From Bacillota bacterium (GTDB lineage Bacteria; Bacillota; Clostridia; Oscillospirales; Acutalibacteraceae), in contig WQTL01000507.1 of the NCBI GenBank assembly GCA_009786275.1, positions 1-19,122 on the forward strand: a stretch of DNA of 19,122 nucleotides, read 5' to 3'. The stretch's first letter is position 1. Each line of letters begins with the position of its first letter. The position numbers were made by a program, and so were the translations under genes. The notes below the pieces were generated by a model. The model was not told the origin of the DNA. It saw only the letters and a list, made by a program, of their open reading frames with translations, and did no database searches. Below, in pieces: positions 15,201 through 19,122 of this stretch.

Positions 15201-18200
15201 TAGGCGGCCATGAAGGCGTCGAGCTCCCGCAGGAGGTTATCCGGGTTCGGGATAAACGAGCCGGGGTTCATCGGGTCGGGGATCTCCGGCCGCAGGTCCA
15301 GGGCCGTGGCGGCCGCGCCGTCGTAGACGAACACGAGCTTGGCCAGCAGCTGCGTCAGGGTCAGCGGCGCGTTGCCGAGGTCGAAGCCGCCGAAGGCGAT
15401 GCGGGGCACCTCCACGCTGTCCAGCATATCCCGCAGGCCGAGGAGAAAGCCCGCGGCCTTCGGGAAGTTCCCCAGGACATACAGCTCATTGCCGAATGCT
15501 TTGTCCACGGTGTCGCTCAGGCTTGTACCTAGCGCGATGGGGACGTTGTAGTCGCTCAGCAGCCCCTGCAGCCAGGCCTTGATTGTCGGCTCATCCTCGA
15601 TGAGCTGCGCCCAGGCCCAGTTGATCACGGCGTCCGCGTTGTCCACCAGGAAGTCCGCGTGGGCGGGCCGGAACCAGCCCGGCAGGTCGTTGGAGGCGAC
15701 CGCGCCCGCCACCTGCGGGGCCTTGCCGTAGTCGATGGGCCGCGGGCCGCCGAACTTCTCGTACTGGATGAGCTTGGTCAGGCCGGTCCAGCCGCCCTGT
15801 TCGATCAGGCGCAGCAGCCCCAGCTGGTCCAGCAGGGAGAACAGCGTATAGGTCTTGTCGCCGATGAATACGTTGTTGGCGTCCAGGCCGCCCGAAAGGA
15901 ACTTGCGCAGGTCCAGGCTGACGGGCTCGCCGCCGATTTCAACGCCGTTCAGCAGGCCGCCCAGGAGGGCCTGTGTATCGACTTTGAAGCCCTCGGTGGC
16001 GCTCAGGCTCAGGCCCGCGGGCAGGTTGCCGGCGCTCAGCGGGACATCGAAGACCGGGCGTATGGTATCCAGCAGGACGTACAGCGGGTGGAGCAGGTAA
16101 TCCAGGCACTGCTGCAGCGGGGAGGCGGCGCCGCCGGTTTCGGAAAGGAAGTACGCCAGCGCGGGCAGCAGGGCCAGGATGCTCTCCACCGGGCTGCCGG
16201 GCGTAAACTCGTCGGCGGGCGTGTCCGGGTCGTCACGGTAGCCGACGATGTGGAAGTAAATATCCCTGACGGGATCCAGCAGGGCGTGCAGCCTGGCGAT
16301 GCCGATGGTGGGGTAGTCGATGGTGACGGCGGCGTTCGCCCACTCGGCGCCGGTAAGGGGCGTCATCCCCAGCGGGACCAGGAGCATGTTGAACAGCGGC
16401 GCGACCGCCCCCGCGAAGCCGCCGTTGCCCAGCAGCCCCTTCACAAGGGGCTCCACCGTGGCGGGGTTGTTGTCGCCCTCCAGGATGTCGATGAGGGCCA
16501 GCTGCGTGCCGTCCGTCATCAGCACGTCCAGCACCGGTACCACGGGCTCGAGGAAGAGGGCCATCTGGTCCACAAGCTTCGCGATGCTGTCCACATCCGC
16601 CGGGGCGGGCATCTCGTAGCCTGTGGGGTTCTCCGCGGATTTGGGCAGCAGCTTCTTCATCGCCGCGTAGACGTCGAAGTGCTTGTAGGCGGCGCCCTCC
16701 TTCGTCAGGGCCAGGTGCTCCAGGATGCCGGAGAAGTTCGCCAGCATGCCGTCCTCTTCGATGAGGCCCGCGATGAGCTTCTGTATCATCTGTACGATGT
16801 CCACATAGAGCGCGCCGTCGGCCCCCATGTTCTGGATGCTGTCGACAAGCCCCTGGGAGAAGCTCGTTGCGGCCTCCGGGAACAGCGTGGCCCACAGGAT
16901 GTTCAGCACCGTATCCGCGTTGGCCACCAGGTATTCGCCGTCCAGCTTGGCCTTCTGTTGGCCGGCGGGGGTGTTGAGGTCGGCCCACCACTGCGGGTAG
17001 GGGTCGTAGCCGTTCGGGCCCGGGGTGTTGAACACCATCGGGGCGGGCGGGTAGCCCGTGGGGCTGACGAGCTCCAGCAGGGCCGCGGCGGCCTCCGTCG
17101 GGGTTCCGTTGCGCTGTACGGGGAGCAGCCCCAGCAGGTACCCCACGAAGGCCTGCATGATGTCCGGCGGGTTGGCGGTGACGTACTGCCGCCGCAGGCT
17201 CGAGCCCGCCGCGTAGCGCTTGCTGGTGTAGGCGCCGATCGCGCCGTAGGTGGCGATGCGCCCCGCGTTGAAGGGCGGCAGGCTGAAGCTGCCCAGGTTC
17301 ATCGTGCCGGTGACGAAGTTCAGCAGGCCGTCCACGCTTTCCAGGAAGCTCAGGTCCACGGCGCCCTTGATCATCTGGCTGATATCCAGCTCGGGGATCG
17401 CGTCGATCTTGATGCCCGCGCCGAAGTCGGCAAGGCTGGGCTCGTAGCCAAAGACTTTCCCGATGATGGGGTCGACCTCCACGCCCATGTTGAGCTTCAG
17501 GCCGTCCAGCAGCGGCATGACGCGGTCCAGGGAGAACGCGTAGCACATGTTGGGCAGCGCCTTGAGGATCTCCGTGACCGGCTTGCTCTTCACCCTGCCG
17601 ATCCAGGTGAGGATCGGGTCGACGATATAATTCACCAGGCTGGCCGCGCCGGTGTGCGAATCAAGGGGCAGGCTGCGCAGGTTTTCCAGGGTGGGAACCC
17701 CGGTGGTGTCCGTGCCCAGCAGGCACTCGAAAATCGGCGTCAGGATGTTGGCGAAGCCGTCCAGCCCCGTGATGTCCAGGCCCAGCAGGTTCACGTCGCG
17801 GTTCGTGACCTCTATCTTCGTGATCAGGTTTACCGTTATGTCCGCCGAGCCCACAAGGTGCGAGTGCAGGGATACCTTGCTCCCGCCGCTGGCCAGCAGC
17901 GCCTTGAGCAGGGGCCACAGGCCGTCCATCACGCAGGAAAGCGCCTCCTTGAACTTGGCCGGACTCCCGTTGATGCCCCAGGGCAGGTCGAGGTTGCCCT
18001 CCGCGTCGAACAGGCCGGGCGACCTGGCCGGCGTCCAGGCGTTGGTGGGGTAGGCGTTGGGCACGGTGGACCAGATCGGGTTGCCCGCGATGACGGTGGT
18101 GGCGTAGGTGCCGGAGGGGGCCCAGCCGGCATAGCCGCCGTCCTTGCCCTTCGCGGCGGTCAGCTTGTCATACACCGCCTGGAAATTCCCCGTGTGCCCC

Positions 18201-19122
18201 GCGAGCGATTTGGCCAGCTGGTCCGGGTAGAGCCGCACTCTTTCCAGCGGGACCGCGCCGCTGTGCGCCTGCGGCGTGTCGTCGCCGTTATTGAGAAGGG
18301 TGTACAGGTGCTTGAGCCTGACGGTCATGCCCCGGAGCGTGATGCCCGCGAAGGAGCCCAGGCTGCCCATGTTGATATTGCCGATCTGCTCCGGCAGCAT
18401 CGTGGCGAAGACGTCCTCCAGCTGGCCGAGCAGCATGGGGAACAGCAGCTTTATGATGCTGTTGAGCGTTTTGTCATTGAACAGCATTTCGTTCATGACG
18501 CTGTCCACCACGTTGGTCATGTTGAAGGCGGTGTTGGGGTTGTCCAGGTCCACCCCCAGGGACGCGATGGTGTCGATCACGTCCGGCGGGAGGTTCAGCG
18601 CCTGCAGCAGGGGCTTCAGGTCGCCGCCGGTGCCCAGCAGGGTATCCAGCTTGCCGATGAGCTCCGTCATCACCGCGTCGTCGGCGGCCTGGGCCCCCGG
18701 GGCGCGCGGCGCGCCCGCGTTGTGGACATAATCGGCCGGGGCGTTCCAATAGCTTGCGCCCTGGTTGGCCGGGGCCACGTCGCTGAATTTATGCAGCGGC
18801 AGGATGTCGTCCGGCCGCGGCGCGCGCCAGGGGGGCGCCAGGGCGGTCTGCTTGAACCAGTTCTCGGGGTGGGCGAGGAATTGGTTGTAGACGTCGAGCA
18901 CCGCGTGGACGAGGAAGTCGTAGTCGTCCCGCGTGGCCTGGGTCAGGCGGCCCAGCTGGCCGGTTTCGGTGAGGAACTTGTAGATGTCCTGCACCGGGTC
19001 CCCGTAGCCCAGGCGGTCGATGGCCTTCTTGATCTGGGCGAAGGTGGCCCAGGAAAGCACCTTGACGTTCCTGCCCGCCGCGTCGATATCGATCTGGTTG
19101 GCCGCCTCCAGGCCGTCGATGA
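9059..19122 (-). CDS. Giant alpha-helical repeat protein, at least 3,353 aa, 5' end outside window; family not recognised
   Basis: One frame is open from the right edge to a TGA at 9059-9061. The in-frame GTG at 19058-19060 is not the start because coding continues upstream to the edge (IDGLEAANQIDIDAAG...). The protein is rich in Leu, Ala, Gly and Asp and poor in Cys. It is built of about seven units sharing ordered motifs: DYxKAP; NADxVxNWAW; YTxDNF; LLxPLxPLLRVFL; GYDGYxTGLLPILxGLGA; LDPLLYLL; LLPNxAYF; LLHPLxVLLD; VGxP; GLTGLVNLLN. An N-terminal stretch outside the units (about 18760-19122) has FLVHAVLDVYNQFLAHPE. There is no LPXTG, dockerin or S-layer-homology motif at the C-terminus, which ends in a Trp-rich tail. 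Size and repetition suggest a surface or secreted protein. The signal peptide, if any, lies outside the window. A hairpin terminator follows. Confidence 0.88.
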   Translation of the reverse strand, partial: IDGLEAANQIDIDAAGRNVKVLSWATFAQIKKAIDRLGYGDPVQDIYKFLTETGQLGRLTQATRDDYDFLVHAVLDVYNQFLAHPENWFKQTALAPPWRAPRPDDILPLHKFSDVAPANQGASYWNAPADYVHNAGAPRAPGAQAADDAVMTELIGKLDTLLGTGGDLKPLLQALNLPPDVIDTIASLGVDLDNPNTAFNMTNVVDSVMNEMLFNDKTLNSIIKLLFPMLLGQLEDVFATMLPEQIGNINMGSLGSFAGITLRGMTVRLKHLYTLLNNGDDTPQAHSGAVPLERVRLYPDQLAKSLAGHTGNFQAVYDKLTAAKGKDGGYAGWAPSGTYATTVIAGNPIWSTVPNAYPTNAWTPARSPGLFDAEGNLDLPWGINGSPAKFKEALSCVMDGLWPLLKALLASGGSKVSLHSHLVGSADITVNLITKIEVTNRDVNLLGLDITGLDGFANILTPIFECLLGTDTTGVPTLENLRSLPLDSHTGAASLVNYIVDPILTWIGRVKSKPVTEILKALPNMCYAFSLDRVMPLLDGLKLNMGVEVDPIIGKVFGYEPSLADFGAGIKIDAIPELDISQMIKGAVDLSFLESVDGLLNFVTGTMNLGSFSLPPFNAGRIATYGAIGAYTSKRYAAGSSLRRQYVTANPPDIMQAFVGYLLGLLPVQRNGTPTEAAAALLELVSPTGYPPAPMVFNTPGPNGYDPYPQWWADLNTPAGQQKAKLDGEYLVANADTVLNILWATLFPEAATSFSQGLVDSIQNMGADGALYVDIVQMIQKLIAGLIEEDGMLANFSGILEHLALTKEGAAYKHFDVYAAMKKLLPKSAENPTGYEMPAPADVDSIAKLVDQMALFLEPVVPVLDVLMTDGTQLALIDILEGDNNPATVEPLVKGLLGNGGFAGAVAPLFNMLLVPLGMTPLTGAEWANAAVTIDYPTIGIARLHALLDPVRDIYFHIVGYRDDPDTPADEFTPGSPVESILALLPALAYFLSETGGAASPLQQCLDYLLHPLYVLLDTIRPVFDVPLSAGNLPAGLSLSATEGFKVDTQALLGGLLNGVEIGGEPVSLDLRKFLSGGLDANNVFIGDKTYTLFSLLDQLGLLRLIEQGGWTGLTKLIQYEKFGGPRPIDYGKAPQVAGAVASNDLPGWFRPAHADFLVDNADAVINWAWAQLIEDEPTIKAWLQGLLSDYNVPIALGTSLSDTVDKAFGNELYVLGNFPKAAGFLLGLRDMLDSVEVPRIAFGGFDLGNAPLTLTQLLAKLVFVYDGAAATALDLRPEIPDPMNPGSFIPNPDNLLRELDAFMAAYALNPNAALASLGVTDEASFKAKLADLLSPLMPLLQVFLSESNMLLIRDPAVKPNNQEGVPGGPGLSPADDNAFLRVYGYNGYETGLLPILMALGAEIPGFTAKIVPYAAFKAAGGRAQLEAILDPILYIVDALAKDPVHTLLRVLPNAAYFAGDESGNSLLQQALANLLHPLTVLLDEAHLPAVNGTALSSKALLGDILGLKAGDTLNTLLNGLFRVEDLVVGTPAVFSAALPEANTLNLAAMGKDDKASYLKTDLPALLTKLLYVTGAFGLIEEKGFQGLVSLLNTADRDDYKAAGPLPVDYTHARALDAAAGLPWLDRPHAQFLADNADGVLNWAWSNILNYTDAGSNQPVKAKLQALLDEKSLPVTLQNSLQATVEDLLGTYAYTQENFDLLAGWLYSLKGYLDDADLGVLLKLGGPLPLKGLLEKLVVTGNTPLDVDALFDKLEKHLLANPGDSAYAAVDGTAGGFRAQLTAMLLPFAPLLRVFLTEADLLLIKDGSINNNKGLIKLDGYDGYRTGLLPILMGLGAAVPGYPETLVPYADVKAGSDAELIDAILAPLLFLLEKVAAKPADTLLQLLPNVAYLALADGNPSVLGQALNNICHPAAVVLACLEGLVTVDLDAGKLLDGELGKLLAGLKADYGVDLAQLAVGTKTKFTAPWLSLGRDDDPAFAGASYVTADKGMLLGQLLALVLTLTGGDIPLGDADLRSFVNLLNLDDTNPNGPAVPVDYKKAPYVPPAEVPRPDWLTAGQLAFLMDNIDSVLNWAWNNLVKGTVLQGSLESALGITFPSPAPATLEAAINQVLGATIYTQDNFNAIVDQVLGLKATLDGVDTQIGMPLTQLLEQSIRVETAPGVYVGLGLSALFAGFEAYKAAPAPVNSEAAFKAKLVALLAPAAPLLRVLLVEGNLAAAVDPDVNGGKGLVKIYGADGYQAGLLPILLGLGANIGGFTDAATSGLLDYAAFKALGNDEDMLYAILDPLLYLLNELAQSPADTLVQLLPNAAYLLGGGKDSILQQAVNALLHPLSKVIGRVPLLAGLLEEADVDLTDLGLTGTLNGLLAAVLPGLTFESLAVGNPKTFAPPWNAVGVYGETPAAARYLEADKNAFLLQLLAVTGALGYLEDNGLTGLVNLLNVNNTKPAGPERIDYGKAPAAAAVIYPPWFKRDHAQFLMDNADGVINWAWRKLAAGNTALENQLNAWISGGPLSGLGLSSAGHAVSGVSTAGAAAPQTQAVQPGRESPAVQAVNKIIHPVLALLQQMGGEYQAADLFDLIALIKQWTTKEPGEPGEPGEPGEPGEPGEPPEQSTFFTGALKDTVTETIEGLIGKTLYSKDNFQLLVDLVLGLKKSLDGVELEGMSLCDLLKKAVLIDGEAFDLEEVFAPFEDFENYGAITDEASFKAALTKLLLPLVPLLRVLLFESDLMVIQDPDVNGGQGLMRVFGCDGYRKGVMPLLLGLGADVDGFTVKAYEAVVTDADVIAAVVDPLLFLLNKLAQEPVNTLVKVLPNVIYFIGDANGTLLDGLAGGLLGGVKLTDLIAGAIPLLPGTLKELGKDDKGSYVKVDNADFLTQLLKVLGAFDLLEENSLTGLVNLLNYSGRAKGSLTPVRYPDLNTGAISNSLYGCTIWSKNNALDMTKNFGKYLDNIWIILYGKPLGAVPLQAGQQVADSYLRDMLGDALYTQDNFNAIVKAVQDAVAGLDLNMKLVEGRTLADLLEGVVKIGGADVDVPAILSSLQSFTPGKVNSQQSFVSELIRFLLPAEKLLDFLLFGKDIEILSGAFPVVNHGGGEGLLTAFGYEGYQYGLIPIYEALLMPLGAQGKIKAASAVAALSGDAKLRALLDPLLCAVEQLVTNPADSLLKLLPNLAYFTVPDGNGNSPLQESLDNALYALQSVLGSVTGSAGRLFTLDINKLLDDLLAPLGIAGLNSGILAGLRVGTLTPYPSLSGHTARFLSAVSEQDRADLLTVLLTILVNVVQNDANREKLVTMLTDMIIPSGFGRTMLHWTIHLVLWWHRLFGTRYSLDHIHDLLRIINWLMPLILWFQRIFG
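9218..10387 (-). repeat. Giant-protein unit 7 (C-terminal, shorter)
   Basis: The unit has VRYPDLNTG, a degenerate DNIWIILYG in place of NWAW (near 10265), YTQDNF, FLLPAEKLLDFLL, GYEGYQYGLIPIYEALL (near 9805), LDPLLCAVEQLVTNP, LLPNLAYF (near 9600), a LYALQSVL variant, VGTLTPYPS and a short final helix group. The unit is about 390 residues. Confidence 0.72.
11288..11350 (-). repeat. 9-bp tandem repeat encoding (Glu-Pro-Gly)6 plus Glu-Pro-Pro
   Basis: Seven 9-nt units encode EPG six times and then EPP. The units are near identical (GAACCGGGC with synonymous changes), so slippage could change copy number by whole codons. The peptide is a short collagen-like or hinge spacer inside unit 6 of the giant protein. 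Confidence 0.9.
11351..11620 (-). other. Insertion in unit 6: Ala/Ser/Gly linker plus extra helices
   Basis: After ENQLNAWISGGP the sequence turns into a low-complexity linker (GLSSAGHAVSGVSTAGAA, then a Gln/Pro stretch; about 11475-11590). It is followed by helices AVNKIIHPVLALLQQMGG and ADLFDLIALIKQW, and then the EPG repeat. No other unit has this. The IIHPVLALL helix resembles the LLHPLxVLL motif of the units. Confidence 0.65.
11765..13015 (-). repeat. Giant-protein unit 5
   Basis: The unit has VDYKKAP, NIDSVLNWAW (12893), YTQDNF, LLAPAAPLLRVLL, GADGYQAGLLPILLGLGA (near 12405), LDPLLYLL, LLPNAAYL (near 12190), LLHPLSKVI and GLTGLVNLLNVNN. Its length of about 417 residues is typical. Confidence 0.78.
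13016..14302 (-). repeat. Giant-protein unit 4
   Basis: The unit has VDYTHARAL, NADGVLNWAW (14186), YTQENF, LLPFAPLLRVFL, GYDGYRTGLLPILMGLGA (near 13655), LLPNVAYL (near 13450), a CHPAAVVLACL variant of LLHPL, and LRSFVNLLNLDD. It is one of the most canonical units. Confidence 0.78.
14303..15740 (-). repeat. Giant-protein unit 3
   Basis: The full motif set is present: IDYGKAP, NADAVINWAW (15611), LSPLMPLLQVFL, GYNGYETGLLPILMALGA (near 14960), LDPILYIVDALAKDP, LLPNAAYF (near 14750), LLHPLTVLLD and GFQGLVSLLN. Two Pro/Gly-rich loops are specific to this unit, one near 15240-15290 and one near 14990-15045. Confidence 0.75.
15741..17019 (-). repeat. Giant-protein unit 2
   Basis: The unit starts near NGYDPYPQWW, then NADTVLNILWATLF (near 16889), FLEPVVPVLDVLM, GGFAGAVAPLFNMLLVPLG, LLPALAYF (near 16150), LLHPLYVLLDTIRPVFD and GWTGLTKLIQYE. 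It is recognisable in order, but the GYDGY core is lost. Confidence 0.6.
17020..18760 (-). repeat. Giant-protein unit 1 (most divergent)
   Basis: Matches to later units include FKEALSCVMDGLWPLLKALL (for the FKAxLxxLLxPLxPLLRVFL helix), GLDGFANILTPIFECLLG (for GYDGYxTGLLPILxGLGA) and VDPILTWIGRVKSKPVTEIL followed by KALPNMCYAF. It contains an extra Trp/Pro/Asn-rich loop near 18000-18130 and is the longest unit. The N-terminal boundary is approximate. Confidence 0.5.

Noticed and set aside
13850..15532. Long plus-strand reading frame of 560 codons opposite the giant gene
   Set aside because: It is rich in Gln, Val, Gly and Arg, as expected for the antisense shadow of a GC-rich, Leu/Ala/Asp-rich gene, and similar frames occur opposite every unit. 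No promoter or ribosome binding site supports it.
19058..19060. GTG as the start codon of the giant gene
   Set aside because: The frame stays open to the window edge for 20 more codons with similar composition, and no ribosome binding site is placed before the GTG. The true start is outside the window.

Overview
The window is GC-rich DNA with strong AGGAGG-type ribosome binding sites and sigma70-type promoters at 17-bp spacing. Its gene families (GPH sugar symporter, GtrA, PIG-L deacetylases, GH67N-like domain protein, very large repeat protein) suggest a high-GC Firmicute of the class Clostridia, probably from an animal gut. That placement is an inference from style and gene content. No rRNA, tRNA, CRISPR array, transposase or phage gene was seen.

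Region A (1-6440) is a leftward gene cluster. It starts at a well-formed promoter (-35 at 6435-6440, -10 at 6412-6417). In transcription order it encodes a 72-aa small protein, a Gfo/Idh/MocA oxidoreductase, a GtrA-like membrane protein, an M24-family peptidase homologue, a PIG-L deacetylase, a 716-aa protein of unrecognised family, and the N-terminus of a GH67N/DUF4838-like protein that runs off the left edge. Several junctions are tight: a 4-nt stop/start overlap, a stop codon lying inside the next Shine-Dalgarno sequence, and 7-26-nt gaps. Two hairpins interrupt the cluster, at 6105-6148 and 3262-3287, and may tune relative expression.

Region B (6441-9034) holds a rightward GPH-family sugar symporter with its own divergent promoter, and a leftward second PIG-L deacetylase with its own promoter. 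The two genes converge on a pair of inverted palindromic REP-like elements (7996-8078). A related palindrome lies at 3232-3255. Regions A and B look like a glycan or glycoconjugate module: uptake (GPH), deacetylation (two PIG-L paralogues), sugar oxidation or reduction (Gfo/Idh), and two probable carbohydrate-active proteins. The exact substrate cannot be read from the sequence.

Region C (9059 to beyond 19122) is one uninterrupted leftward reading frame of at least 3,353 codons whose start lies outside the window. It is built from about seven divergent units of 390-580 residues sharing an ordered set of motifs. Unit 6 carries a unique insertion with a Glu-Pro-Gly tandem repeat, and the protein ends in a tryptophan-rich tail with no standard wall anchor. 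A strong hairpin terminator follows. I recognise no characterised family for it, and it is the most interesting object in the window.
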